Shown here piece after piece: positions 42,135 through 54,800 of a stretch of DNA of 64,000 nucleotides (its first letter is position 1; every line of letters starts with the position of its first letter). Source of the stretch: Hyaloperonospora brassicae (lineage: Eukaryota; Oomycota; Peronosporomycetes; Peronosporales; Peronosporaceae); contig CANTFL010001191.1 in the NCBI GenBank assembly GCA_947650285.1, forward strand, positions 1-64,000. The letters are read 5' to 3'. The position numbers and the translations under genes are program-made. Below the pieces are notes generated by a model. The model had not been told where the DNA came from. It did no database searches and worked only from the letters and a program-made list of their open reading frames with translations.

Positions 42135-43421
42135 CTAGTTGGCGCTAAGCTTGGGCGACGCAGGGGCCAAAGCGTGCTTCACCGTCTCGGTAGCTTTCAC
42201 CTTCGAAGCCTCGTACACGAACTCAGCCAGATGTGGACGTTTCTTCCTCAAGAGACGGATCGCATCGGCATAGGGAACCTGCGTAGGACAGACAAACACA
42301 CAAACACCGTCAGGCTTTTCGTTCATCTCACCAATCAGTGCATTTCATTGCTTCCTGGTCCATCGTTTCGCGTACCCATATGCGCTGCCGCTTGTTTTCC
42401 GCCCACTTATCAAGCTTAGTCGGGCTTTCCACTTTGAAAACGTGCATGTAGTATTTGTCTTTCGCGCCCGCCTCGACATACCTCGGTCCGATGTAAGCAC
42501 GAGCTGCACTTGTGACCTGCACCATGTAGGAGCAGCACATTAGTTCGAACATAGCAAAAAAGAAAAGAGAGAGTCACGTACTCCTGCTTCTTCAAGTAGT
42601 TCACGCTCCGCCGACGCTGGCACAGTTTCATCAGTACGTTCCAAGCCGCCCTTGGGAAGAAGCCAATCATCAATCTTTCCGGGGTTCGAGCTGCTAATGA
42701 GAAGGACTTTTCCTTCTTTATCTACCACGACACTGCAGGTCACCACACGTATTTTTTTATCCTTGTCGAGGTAAATTTGGTTTTCTCGACCAACGAGCGG
42801 TGCGAGGATCTTGCCATCCTCCCCTAAGACTTTTTCATCCTTCGTCTGGCTCAGATCTGTCTTTCGTGTTTTCGGATTGTAAGTTTCCGCGTGCTTCTTT
42901 ATGGCGGCCCTCGCATTCTCCAGCACCTTCTCCGTAGCATCAGTCACACGGTCGCCTTCTTTCACTCCAAAGGCTGTCCTCCACGAGTCGTCCCCTGTCT
43001 GCACCCACTTGCCGCCTTTCCCCTCGGCGAATTGCCTTATGGGTATATTGAGCGTGCGAAGTGCCGGGAGTACCTCCTCAGAAGGCAGAAACGTTTTCAT
43101 TTCTTTGGGAGGCAATGGCTGCTTTTTCACGGCCTCCATGGCTCTCCTCCAGTTGGAAAGCGGACGACTCGCCAAGCCCGACAGTCCCTCCGCAATTTTA
43201 ACAGTCTCGCCGGCAAGTCCTCGCTCTTCGGAGTCGTCGTCCAGCGCAAAGTCCTCGGGCGTGTGGACCTTCGACGTGATCTGCGCCCTCGCGTCGTCCG
43301 TCGCGTTGCCCACGCGGGTTGCCACTGCAGTCGCCGTAGCCGCAGCACTTGAAGAAGCAGCAGCCATGAGGGTCACTTGGCCCCATGCGGCGAGTGCCAC
43401 GAGAGGCAGCAGCGACTGCAT
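42135..43421 (-). CDS. Secreted EER-type effector candidate with Nudix hydrolase domain (two introns)
   Basis: Exons 43421-42582, 42516-42376 and 42278-42135; 374 residues. Introns of 65 bp (GTACGT...GCAG) and 97 bp (GTACGC...GCAG), both phase 0, restore one continuous Nudix domain. Residues 1 to about 24 are a signal peptide. There is no RXLR, but an acidic DDDSEER lies at 61-67 where effectors carry dEER. A helical segment follows (SNWRRAMEAVKK). The Nudix box is complete across exon 1 and 2, G-x5-E-x7-REL-x-EE-x-G-V at about 259-281, so catalytic activity is plausible. Known parallel: Phytophthora Avr3b, an RXLR effector with a Nudix hydrolase domain. Nudix enzymes cleave nucleoside diphosphate linked substrates; the substrate here is unknown. 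Introns are unusual for this effector class. The alternative is a secretory-pathway Nudix enzyme. Confidence 0.85.
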
Positions 43422-45742
43422 CGGGGAAGCAATCGAGAGGCGAAGCGGTGGTGCTTGACGTGGGCTACGGCGAGGAAATTCAAGAATGACTCGATGCCGG
43501 TCGACTGGTTTCGCCAACTGGACGTCGCGACAAGAAAGTCGCTCGCTCGCTCGCTCTTTACTGCAGCGATCAATTGGAGCTGCTGGTGCGCACATAATAC
43601 CACTCTTACTGGTCCTGCGGCTTCTACTGCTCATCATCGTAGCAGGAGCCGTCCAAGGCGTACTGGGCGTAGGTGTAGCTCAACGTTGTCGGATGGTCGG
43701 CCACGCCCTCATGATGATGCGCCTGCACGTCTTCCAGGAGACAGCTGACTTTGCGAGCCTGAGCGCACCATCTGCTATGCACGAACCTTATCTGCCTCTC
43801 TCGCCCATCGCTGGACTCGGGAACCCCCTCCCCCCCCCCCATCGGCAACTCTACCGGTGCCCGTCATCCTGACGTCGATGACACACGCAGCTCGTGCGAC
43901 AGCTCCTGCAAATCGAGTTGCAGGGACAAGCACGGGGGCCCGACGTTGCCCCCTCGCCAAAAGCTGCCCACGGGCAAGCCAGCCACTGAGCGACACAGCG
44001 AGAGCGCAATGCGTCGAGTAAATAGGCAGTCAACCGCTGCACTCGCACTGTGTCCGCTCGTCTTTCCGCCGTGTGAAGCAGCAGCAGCAGTGGCAGTCGC
44101 AGTGGCAGTGGCAGTGGCAGTCGCAGTGGCATTGGGTCTTGCCCCGAAAAAAAGCCGTCGGAAAACGAGATCTCGTCAGTTGTGGACGGCTTTTGGGTCG
44201 GGACCCGATGCAGTGCACGTCAACGCCGCGACGCTGTCACTGTTGACGCGACCGCGACGACAATGCCACGACTTACAACCTCACGCCCCCTGCTGCACGA
44301 TCGCATGTCGTGGCCGAAAGATCGTTCGTGTCCCAGGAGCTCAACTGGATCGAGTGCGACACGCTTGTTGCCCCCACGCGTGTCGACCGGATCTTTCCCA
44401 GTCCGGTCAACGACGAGCGAGCGATCCTGCCGCACACACAGCGGTAAGACGCGCAACGTGCCACATGGGGACAGAGAAACCGCTTCTCTGCGCCCTGACG
44501 ACGGTCACTCGACCGACGGCAAACGGCAGAGGGAAACGCTCCGAACGCATTGCGTACGTAGGAGACACTTGGGCGCGAGACGACGAGCGATTGCACGCGC
44601 GTGGGGCAGCGCCACGCGTTGCTGAGTAGCACGTTGTGCGTCCGTACGTCCATACGTGCGTCCGTCGTGGATTGCGAGCTTGAACGCATCCATTGCCACT
44701 TGTGCATCAGTGCTACGCGTATCGAGAGCAAGTGCCGGTCGAGGTGGAAGACCCTTTTTGCGAACTGCTCACAGTGCGAGCGAGAAAGTGTCCGTTGCCA
44801 GTCAGTCAGTCAACACATCACGGCTTGCTGCCGAGTCCTTCCAGGCGGGTTTAAACCTTCTCGCTGCGGGTACCAAAGTCTACTGTCTGTCTCGAGTGTC
44901 AGCTTCGATCGAGACCACCATTCGACTCATTCCTCCTGTCGTTCATCGAGCCATCTCCCACCTACGACGCGCACAGCTTCGTGGACACTTTTTGCACTGC
45001 ACGGCAGCGCCATCCATCGACCTGCCGTCGAGTCCATTGCAGTGAACGGAGTAGCGTACGCAACAGTGCACCGTCGGGTCTGCTCACGAGAGCCTCTATC
45101 TACCAGACCAAACTAGTCTGCTCACTGCATCGTTTGCTTTCGCTGCTCTTGCAGACGACCGAACGCAGCTTCAAGTGTCTGGTCCGTGAACACATTGGTC
45201 GCGCTACCGGTATGGTCGACAAGCGCTGGCTCGCCACTTGCCTCGCCATGGCTGTGGTCGTTGCGATCTGAGCCGCGGCCACGCAAGCTGCTGTAGCTGT
45301 CAACATAGCCCTACATGCCGCTGCTTCGTGCGTCACGTTGCGACTGTATTTACTGCGCGCATGAACACGAACTCGAGGCCTCTTTGTGTGGTAACGTTAC
45401 CACACGTTACACGCACTGATGTGACCGCTCGGATCGTCCCCATGTGGCCCCACTGCCTCGACAATCGATCGACGTCGTTGACTTCATGGACGGTATCGTC
45501 ACATGTTACAAGTGTGTTTTCGGCACGACGTTGAGCGCTCGACGACTGCGTGTTGTGCAGTAGAGCTACGACACGAACGGGCACTGCTTGCCGCCATCCT
45601 CCATCGAGTACGTGTCAAACTCTGTCGCCTGTCGTCATGCTACTTTCGCATCGATCGCATCCGGAGAACGGCGGGCGACTGACGTCAGCGCAGCCATATG
45701 GCAATGATATGGGACCACCTTTACCTTCCCAGTTTGGACTCA
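43422..45742. other. Intergenic region, no gene supported
   Basis: About 2.3 kb upstream of the Nudix gene. Contains a GCAGTG-type hexanucleotide tract. A signal-peptide-like start at about 45213 (MVDKRWLATCLAMAVVVAI) is followed immediately by a stop and was not called as a gene. Confidence 0.5.
44081..44135. repeat. (GTGGCA/GTCGCA)n hexanucleotide tract
   Basis: About eight imperfect units of GTGGCA or GTCGCA; open in one frame as alternating A and V. Confidence 0.9.
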
Positions 45743-46559
45743 TCGAGCACCAACGGACAGAGGCGAAGACCTCCTAAGAGCCAGTCGTCTGGTCCATTTG
45801 CCTTGACCGGGAAGACCTCCTTAGTGGGGCCAACGTTAAAGGGGGAGGCCTTTTCTCCGCTGCGCGTGCTACGGGAGGCAACGCAGCGTGCGACCCGAGA
45901 GGGAAGCAATCCTCCGGCATCCTGCGGCACGGGGAAGGCCGACAGAGATCGGCATCCCCGTGCCTTCGTTAGTTCCTGCTCTTCAAGAAGTGCCTCCTCC
46001 CGCGCCGACTCGTTCGCTGCGCGCGATACCCACTCCCACGAAGTGAACTCTCGTGAGAACGTGATGACCTGTTGAGATCCAGTAGTGGTCGTTCAGGTAG
46101 CGTAAGCACCAGGCCACGACACTCTTCGTCTCGTGGTGCGCCTGGGCACGTCTGCACTAGATTGTGCAATGGGATCGGCCCGAAGAGCAGAGCAAGTCGA
46201 TCACCACGGAAGCGGCCGGGGATTACGTCAAGATGGCACGCTCGGACTTCCTAAGGGGAACAGGCCTCCTCCTAGCCATGCGTCCTCTGTCCCCTGAAGA
46301 AGGTGAAGCGCGAAGCGACGCGCAGCCCAGCCATCCGGCCAAGAGTGCGCACAACGTTCTAACCCCGGACTTGGTCAACAGTCATTATCACGTGGCCTTT
46401 CGAGAGTGTCCCCCGTGACGTCTGGAGCATCGAGCCAGCAGAATGAAAAACGCGGTAGGCGAAAGTTCGTGTCGTGGTAGATGACCGACGTGGTTTCCAC
46501 ACAACAGACATCTGACGAGTGACACGTAGCTCTACTAGACGATCTGACTTCTTTCTCTA
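45743..46559 (+). repeat. Large inverted repeat, left arm (retroelement-derived)
   Basis: About 815 bp that pairs with 47472-48287 in reverse orientation with only scattered differences. Its inner 170 bp is dispersed repeat C. The rest resembles the terminal and leader part of an LTR retroelement: a TGTTGACCAAGTCC start on the minus strand at 46381 reading outward, followed by an open stretch of gag-like composition. No intact protein. Confidence 0.92.
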
Positions 46560-46715
46560 GATTGGAATGAGGCGAGTTTCACGTCGTCGTACGCTATCCT
46601 TTTCGTTGGCCTGAGCTCTAAAGGTACTGGTTGACTGAAGCAATCGCGCGTTGTATAACTGAAGGCTCGGAGGGAAGTAGCGTTGCATGCGAGATGCCAC
46701 GCTGACGCATAACTA
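46560..46715. other. Spacer sequence inside the inverted repeat
   Basis: About 150 bp of unique sequence between the left arm and repeat A. Nothing recognised. Confidence 0.45.
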
Positions 46716-47250
46716 TGATATAACACTCGTTAGTTTTGCAGCTGCTGCACGACTCGAATCTGGAGTGAGGAAGACGCGCGGCTTATTCAATCCTATGCGT
46801 GGCGTGGCTCCAGCAACGCCCCGTATCACGCTGACCCAATTTCTGATCAACTACATCCATTCATTCACTCGTGTTTTGCGTCTTGCGTCAAGATGATCTA
46901 CAAGTTTTTCGCCACCCGAAAGGTTTTCCGTTGAACCACGAGAACGTCCTCTTGGTGTCTGTATTGTTTTATATGTATTGCGTAGGAGAGTCAGAACCCA
47001 CTGTTGCATAACAAGTTCATAAGTCCACATGTTATTCACCTGAATCGAAACGGATTTTTACATGTGGACACCTGAGCTTTGATTACTACGGCTCTAAATT
47101 AGTTTTCATTCTTCATCTCTGTCGGCTTTGATCCCTAGTCCTACTTCGGTCGACCGCCATGTGCCTCACGTGTCCGCCCGGGAATTCACGCGAGCACCCG
47201 CGAGGAAGCGGTTTTTTTGCGTGCAACGTTTTCGATAGAGGCGCCTATCT
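46716..47250 (-). repeat. Dispersed repeat A, copy 2 (inverted)
   Basis: Reverse-complement match to 3355-3905. It starts GATATAACACTCGTTAG and ends in GTGCAACGTTTTCGATAGAGGCGCC. It lies in the spacer of the large inverted repeat. Confidence 0.8.
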
Positions 47251-47274
47251 ATCGAAAACGTTGCACGTTAAAAA
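47216..47274. repeat. Palindromic junction
   Basis: GTGCAACGTTTTCGATAGA, then a short centre, then TATCGAAAACGTTGCAC. Arms of about 28 bp, including the flanking poly-T and poly-A runs. It looks like two ends of repeat A facing each other. Confidence 0.85.
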
Positions 47275-47275
47275 A

Positions 47276-47471
47276 ACGGCAGCCCGGCCAAGTAGAGACA
47301 TTCTGTTCTGTGGCTGCAAGTTCGACTTCTAATTGACAAATACGGTCGGACGGCGTCCAGACCAGTTGGCATCATCATAGTAAACTGTGTCAGGTATACG
47401 AATCAGCATGATTGGTACAAATCGCGGGCGAGTATAGCCGCTGCGGAGCACCTGTGCAGTGGCTGCTATTG
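47276..47471 (-). repeat. Dispersed repeat B, copy 2 (inverted)
   Basis: Reverse-complement match to 1925-2125, the segment directly upstream of the broken effector gene. Confidence 0.8.
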
Positions 47472-48287
47472 TAGAGAGAGAGGTCCGATCGTCTAGTAGA
47501 GCTACGTGTCACTCGTCAGATGTCTGTTGTGTGGAAACCACGTCGGTCATCTACCACGACACGAACTTTCGCCTACCGCGTTTTTCATTCTGCTGGCTCG
47601 ATGCTCCAGACGTCACGGGGGACACTCTCGAAAGGCCACGTGATAATGACTGTTGACCAAGTCCGGGGTTAGAACGTTGTGCGCACTCTTGGCCGGATGG
47701 CTGGGCTGCGCGTCGCTTCGCGCTTCACCTTCTTCAGGGGACAGAAGACGCATGGCTAGGAGGAGGCCTGTTCCCCTTAGGAAGTCCGAGCGTGCCATCT
47801 TGACGTAATCCCCGGCCGCTTCCGTGGTGATCGACTTGCTCTGCTCTTCGGGCCGATCTCATTGCACAATCTAGTGCAGACGTGCCCAGGCGCACCACGA
47901 GACGAAGAGTGTCGTGGCCTGGTGCTTACGCTACACGAACGACCGCTACTGGATCTCAACAGGTCATCACGTTCTCACGAGAGTTCACTTCGTGGGAGTG
48001 GGTATCGCGCGCAGCGAACGAGTCGGCGCGGGAGGAGGCACTTCTTGAAGAGCAGGAACTAACGAAGGCACGGGGATGCCGATCTCTGTCGGCCTTCCCC
48101 GTGCCGCAGGATGCCGGAGGGTTGCTTCCCTCTCGGGTCGCACGCTGCGTTGCCTCCCGTAGCACGCGCAGCGGAGAAAGGCCTCCCCCTTTAACGTTGG
48201 CCCCACTAAGGAGGACTTCCCGGTCAAGGCAAATGGACCAGACGACTGGCTCTTAGGAGGTCTTCGCCTCTGTCCGTTGGTGCTCGA
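47472..48287 (-). repeat. Large inverted repeat, right arm
   Basis: Reverse complement of 45743-46559. Begins with repeat C (47474-47640) and ends GGTGCTCGA at 48287. Together with the left arm and the ~0.9-kb spacer it would fold into one very long hairpin if transcribed. Confidence 0.92.
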
Positions 48288-48640
48288 ACGTCATCCCGAT
48301 CTTAACCATGAAGCACGAACATTTTCTCTGATCTGTTCCCGACAAAGCTCACAAGATAGCTGGTCACAGCATAGAGTCAACTTATGATGTCATCGAGAGA
48401 GCAGTGAAGACAAAAAAAGACTCAAGATTGCACGTGCAGGTGACAAAGACCGGTAGGATAAGACCCTCCTCGGCTAGCAAGGAGCACATCCCGAAAAAAA
48501 CATGGGCGGGAACGGATGGCCGTGCTACGAGGGAAGACTTTGTGCTGCGAGACAGAACTACTTTGTTTGCGGGCGATGTCATGCAGAGCTGACGAACTTG
48601 ATTGATGAGGGGGAGTGGGGCTCTGACTTATACAGTGTGA
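48288..48640. other. Repeat-flanking sequence, no gene
   Basis: Partly open in several frames, with gag-like basic composition (48404-48592), but no domain is recognised. Confidence 0.4.
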
Positions 48641-48887
48641 GCCTGCTAAGATAGAATCCACATGTAAACGGATTGTGTGTCAAGATGCCCTAACAAAACC
48701 ACATAGTGAACGGATTGTGTGTCTGTCAATGCCATTTCGGGGGCTCACACTGTTTAAGTTAGAGCTGATTGCACTGATTAAGTTAGAGCTGAAATGGCAT
48801 TGACAGACACACAATCCGTTCACTATGTGGTTTTGTTGGGGCATCTTGACACAATCCGTTTACAATGTGGATTCTATCTTAGCAGGC
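48641..48887. mobile_element. Foldback (MITE-like) element
   Basis: Arms of about 97 bp: 48641-48738 starts GCCTGCTAAGATAGAATCC and 48791-48887 is its near-perfect reverse complement. The roughly 50-bp centre contains a duplicated TTAAGTTAGAGCTGA. The arms also contain internal repeats of AAACGGATTGTGTGTC. No coding potential. No convincing target-site duplication is seen. Confidence 0.88.
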
Positions 48888-51800
48888 ACGTTGGACAAAA
48901 TTATCGGAAAAGGTAAAATGCAGCTATTTTATCTTTTCAGATAATATGCAGCAGCAGAGGGTGGTTTAGTCGATATATTCGGCAACATAAGCTTGGATGT
49001 TTTTAAAAGAGAATAATACAGAAGAACCCCAACTAGCCTATACAAATGGATAAATACTAATTGATATTGAGGAGTATGGTTCAGGGAGAGCCTGTTTGTC
49101 ACGTGATCTCTCTCCCCTGCCCAGCGTCAGGCCGGAAACTTTTGATTGACAACAAGGAGTTAGTAGCTAATAGGGGACTAGCTAAGAGGGGTTCTACTGC
49201 ACCTTCGACGGTAATATTTGGCGAGCAGCTGCCAACACGCCGCGTATTGGCTGATAGAGGCGATTCGATCAGCTAAAGACAATGCACAACCCAATTTCAG
49301 ACGTGCCTACTGAGGGATGAAAAGGTAATGAGTGTCTGTAAACATGTTGTTGCATGTACTACAGTACCTTTACATCCGAAGATATAGAAAGCTTTGTTTT
49401 TAGTAGATACCACCTCATTCCCTTCCGACAAACGATATCGTCTGGAAATCCAGCGACACCTGTATGCGACAGCGCATGTTAGGCCTTAAAGGACCTGTCA
49501 ACACTTTCAGCGTTGTACGCGGGGAGCTTCTCGGTACAATGATGGCCTCGGTATCGCAAAAGTCGATGCGGTCGAATGATACGCTACATCCATTCGACGT
49601 TGCCCTAGAAGTGTAATCGCACATACTAGGTACAAGGCTGTGCTCGGTCACTAAAGCCGGCAGTGGCAGGTACATTGGGGCGGATAGCAAAGCGTTTTCG
49701 GTCCTTCTGACGACTCAAACGGCTCGTCTCTTTGACGGAGACGATCGGCTAGCGTGAGCCCAACGAGGGGGTTGTAGCACTGGTGAAGCCATCGTGCTGA
49801 CGACAGTCATGTACGAGCGGCCGTGATGCAGGTACCTCTTTTCACACATCGACGGACGAACGAAGCCGTCTTGCTTGTTGCTCTTCAAGCCAAGCAGTTT
49901 AGTGACTTCCCAGTGGCAACTGCAGTACAGGCGTTCAGCGATCAGCGGCCGTGATCGTATAAGAACTTTCGATGCGTAAAAGCCTGTAACATCTGACGTC
50001 AAGACGGTCCACTTTCGCTCCGAGTAAAGCTATTTGTTGACGAAGCATCGCACATCGGCATGATTGTTGGCAGCCGTATGTGGTATCTCGTAGACAAGAC
50101 CAGTTCAACAAACTCCCCGCTGCCAACAATGGAGTTGTCAGAGTGTCCTGCACCAGCAGTGCAACGTGCAAAAATGCACGACTAAGCAAGAGAGGCAGCT
50201 TTGTCATGTCTCGACCGAAAACCTCTTGTCTGAGTTGTATTGCCGACTCAGACCATGTTCCCAAAAGGTTCACTTTCAGACATGCACCGGCAAAGGCATC
50301 GAGTCTCTTCCGACGTATGCATATGCATGGCTGCATTGAAATGCCTTTACAAACGTACCAAGAGCACTTTACCTAGGGATCATTCCTAAGCTTTGGACGG
50401 GCCTCGTCCTATTGTTCAACTATACGCACTGCATCCGTCGACAATCGGGATTGAGGCTCCCGCATGTCCCCAAGGGAAAAGACCCTGGGCCATTGGTCGA
50501 GTCACTCGTTCAACGAGAAGTAACGTATATGGCGAGTGCTTCTCTAAAAAGCGCCTATCCTTGCCCGGGACCACAGGCGGATGAGGCCAAGGAGATAAGA
50601 ATGTCGTAAAAGTATCTTGAGCCTTACTGCGGAGCATGATCGTCACAGCCTCGTATCTCTTACGTCGTGTGGAGACACCGATCACGGCCGGCATATATGT
50701 ACGTGCTTGGCAGGCACTGTACATCTGTGTGGTATTGGCCAAGTGAAAGACCAGTCGGAGTTTGCATCTATAAATTCAGAGAACGTAGACGCAGTATTCT
50801 ATCTGTGTCGATCCATCGAAAGCTTGGGGAGATGTCTACGAACGTCTTGGGGGATCTTGCCACTAAAAGACCAGGTTGTGAACACCAATCGTGTCCAACA
50901 CAATCGGTGAAGGATTCTGACGTGGCGGATACTTTCACTACCGAAGAACGACGGGTACGTATTGTACCGACGAAAACGTCCCACACAAATGTCGAATACT
51001 ACTTACGCATCGTAGGGGTGCATTATAGGCATTTGCGCCTCGTCTACGCGGCGAGCCTGCGTCATGAGTCGTATCATAATTGGACAAGACACTTCCTGCT
51101 GCCCACAATAACGCCGTGGGTTTCGACATGTTTACGGCTAATCGTAACAGTAGATTCCTATATCTGGGATGAGAGCATGTACTTTTCCAGGTTCGTCTGT
51201 ATTCCATGTATACTTTTCAGTGCTCTAGAGAATGAAACGTGCATGAAACACATCGATGCTTATCGAGCCAGCATGCTTTCCTGCTGACACGGTGGTGTCG
51301 GATGCCTTGTGATTAAGTGCACTGCATCAACAGTCGTTTATTCTCCGCAAGAGCGCCCCATCGTTCTTTGTAATAACATCTCTTACGACGCTGACGACTT
51401 CACTTTTATCATCAGTAAGAGCGTCATCTCTTTTGCTTTCGCATTCGTGCTCGACGTGATCAGATCAGTATCGACATCTTTCGCATTGACTGTGAAGTAG
51501 GTACAGGAGTGAGAGAGGTCAGATTGAGTTTTGCTTGAGCGAGTACGTCCCGATAAGCTAAAGTCACACTTCTATAAGGAATGGGTTCCACAGATGAAGC
51601 ATGTCAATCGCGCAGAAGGCTGTGAGCGGGGCGAACGCATGCAACCGAGTTGCTGATGTCGAATTCTGACATCGGCAAGAGCCCACTGCAGCTCGTGAAC
51701 GATGGAAATGTACCACTTCGAGACAGCGGTTGGTTTTTCATCTGGCCATCGATTTTCCGATAAAGCGATGTAGTGGACATCTAGTAGCACGTACTGCGTG

Positions 51801-54800
51801 CTCGGACATAGAAAAGAAAAACTCCGCCGTGTAAACTGGTATCATGTGGGACGAAAGCTGGAGGCGAGGTAGCACATGTAGTCGAAAGACTGCTTTAACA
51901 AAGACGGAACATAGATCTCCGTCTTGATCGACAGTAAAACAGCGGCAATATGTCAATCTTGATGTGTTGGTCAACAAATACCACAATACCTATATTTTTG
52001 TGAGAGTTGTCGATCATGGACGTCGTAACAGAACGTCATTGGCTGTCAAACCCATTGGAGGTCGTAAAGGTAGAGGTAGTGAAAGACTAGACTCCACATG
52101 TTGACTTACCTCCCAAGCATGCAACGAGTTTTGCACGACCCAATACTTGCGTGTCTAGCAGACATCTCGGATGATCGTGAGCTCGAGTTTTTTATGAATG
52201 TAGCATATACCGACTAGATCCCGTGACACTTCGACATTATCTTTAGTATTGATTACCACACGTCGGAACGGCGTCGAGTGGCGTGTCGACAGCGAAAAAT
52301 GTGTCATACAGCAAACGTTGCAGATTGTGTTTCGATCCAGTGTGTACCGATACTTCACCAAAAAGGCCACGGAAGCGAGTGAGCTAGAAGGTACATTCGC
52401 TTTTCAATACTAGGAACTTATGCGGACGACTTTATCATGCCGTCATGCAGTGCTGACGGCGGGGCGATCGACGATATCGAAGCAACATGTGTGTGCGGCT
52501 ACTGTAAACTAGCTCTGTGTTTAATCAAGACACCAATACCGTTGAGCCGTTCAGACTCATACTTGACGTAGAAGTTATGCTCAACAAAGGGAGACATTGA
52601 CCGCTCCACTCATTGAGAGAGGTGGAAAAATGTATGGCCTTGCGGAATGACACATGGTCCACATGAACGAATACAGGATGCCCGGTTAATGGATAGACCC
52701 GTAGCGTTGATAGTGCGTGCTTCATGCGGGTGGCTGTCTTCTTCGGTACCGAATGATATCTCTTCTCTTTTTGCAGACGAAGAGACTGACAACAAAAGAA
52801 GATAGCATCGTCCTACAAAATACACTGCGCTGATGTACAGCCGACGGAAGCCCTAACGTCAACGGTCAACTAAATTGTTCCGTCTAGAATCTAATCATCA
52901 GCACATCTAAATGTACAAAACCTTTCGGTATCACTTTCTATTGGAACGCTGGCCAATCTTCGCTTCCATACAACATCACACCTTACGATTAACAAGGAAG
53001 ATGTAAGGTCATATCGGTATCGTTTTGCAAGCACACAGATACAATAAGACGCCCCGTCTCGTTTTGGCGTATGTGTACCAGTGACAGCCGTTCATCAACT
53101 TGATCTTCTACGTGTCAATGCGTAAGCCGATTTTTGCAATGCAGTCAAGAATTGGCATCCCATTCGCTTCAAATAAACGCTTCTTGATATCGATGTACCA
53201 CATGTGCTCTCAAGTAAGTGCGAAAGAGTTTTAGATTTATAGGGTGCATAACGTTTGCGTCGTCTTTTCATCCATATCCTATCCAACAACTATTGAACCT
53301 TCGAATAGCTTAATTTGGATTATGTCACACAGCTTAATCGATGTTAAATACGCATATTTAAGTGGATGGAGGACTGCAGGGACCTTCTGGTGCTTTTAAC
53401 CATATCATATCATAGTCCAGAAAGGCTATCATCGCTATGTGCGGTATATAACACTCACGCATCAGGATCTGGTCGAAACTATCGACCAAGTGAATCGACG
53501 AAGAGGCCATATTATCGAGCAACTACCTATGACGATGCTCTTTCTACGTGTAGTAGAATCTGCAGATACATTTGCTACAATCAACTGATAGAATAGGTGT
53601 AATGTCCGCTATTATCGTGTGATTTGACACACAGAAGGTTGGATGAATGTATAAAGATTGACTCTCTCATGACTCGCTGCCAAGAGATCATCAAAAAAGT
53701 TGTCGATGTCAATGGCGGATTTTCGATGCATGTATTACTGCTGTATGTCACAGCACCCAGAAATGTCTTTGATAAGTCTAGTGGCTACTGTTTGCATCGT
53801 GCGACATTTTGAATGTCGAGGATGCAAGGAAAGCATCCTTGAGTTTGCCTAAATCCTCATAGAGGATTTGCCTGACGTAGCTTCCAGTGATAATTCTCAT
53901 ACGACTCACCATGTTTCTTCTCATTGATCAACTGAATTCCGTCAGCGATATTCAAATAAGCTTATCTGACTCATTGAACACCAACAAGGACCCCAAGTTG
54001 TTCAAGAACTCGCCTTGAGCGACTAGTATGCAGATCGTCTTGACTTCAGCACTATGTGCAGACCTGGCTGGAGCTGTTCAGTGCTAGCACTTTCACCAGA
54101 ACCTGATCGGTTTACTGGAATACTTCTGCTTGAACGATCATGAAAACCGACAAAAGCCTGCATTATCATCCATCATTTTTACAAGATAGTTAACATATAG
54201 GTTTGTCCGAGTAGACATCACGTTGGCGACCGAAGGAAATATATACATGTTTTTGATTTAGTATCATAACTTATCCATTCAGAATTTAATATATTGGAAT
54301 TTAGTGCTCTAAATGTTGTTATGGTACCTCATCAACTTGTTCTACACTCATTCCTCAAACAATTTTCATAATCCCGTGTTGCTGCTTTTAGGAAACTAAT
54401 TGCTTCTTCTCGCAATTACGCCTGTTAAGCATACGCTTCGACCACGTGTTCACGATTTTTCAGTAGTAAGCTTTAGTAAATTATGTGATTCATCAAATCA
54501 ATCACACCCGCTTACTTAGTTGATGTTTGCCGAACTGCTTACTCGATCAGCCGCACTAACAAGCCATCGAAGGGCGGGCATGCCTCGTCCATGCTATACA
54601 CTCACAATATTCCATAATCTTGAAGCCGTTAATCAGATTACGGATCATTGTCAAGCCGTATATCGCTGTCAGGAAACGTGTATCGGATCTAATTACCATG
54701 TGAACATTAAAACTTATCCACATCACGCGCGTGGATCCATCATCATATTGCATTACTTCCACTTTGTTTGCCTAAGATTTTACTAAAAAGTGTGAACTTA

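Noticed and set aside
42279..42375. Alternative donor GTGAGATG for the second Nudix intron
   Set aside because: It would place the last exon in a frame that stops after about ten codons; GTACGC after IW keeps the conserved frame.
45213..45272. Signal-peptide-like short ORF (MVDKRWLATC...)
   Set aside because: Stops after 19 codons; the downstream frame lacks any recognisable mature protein.
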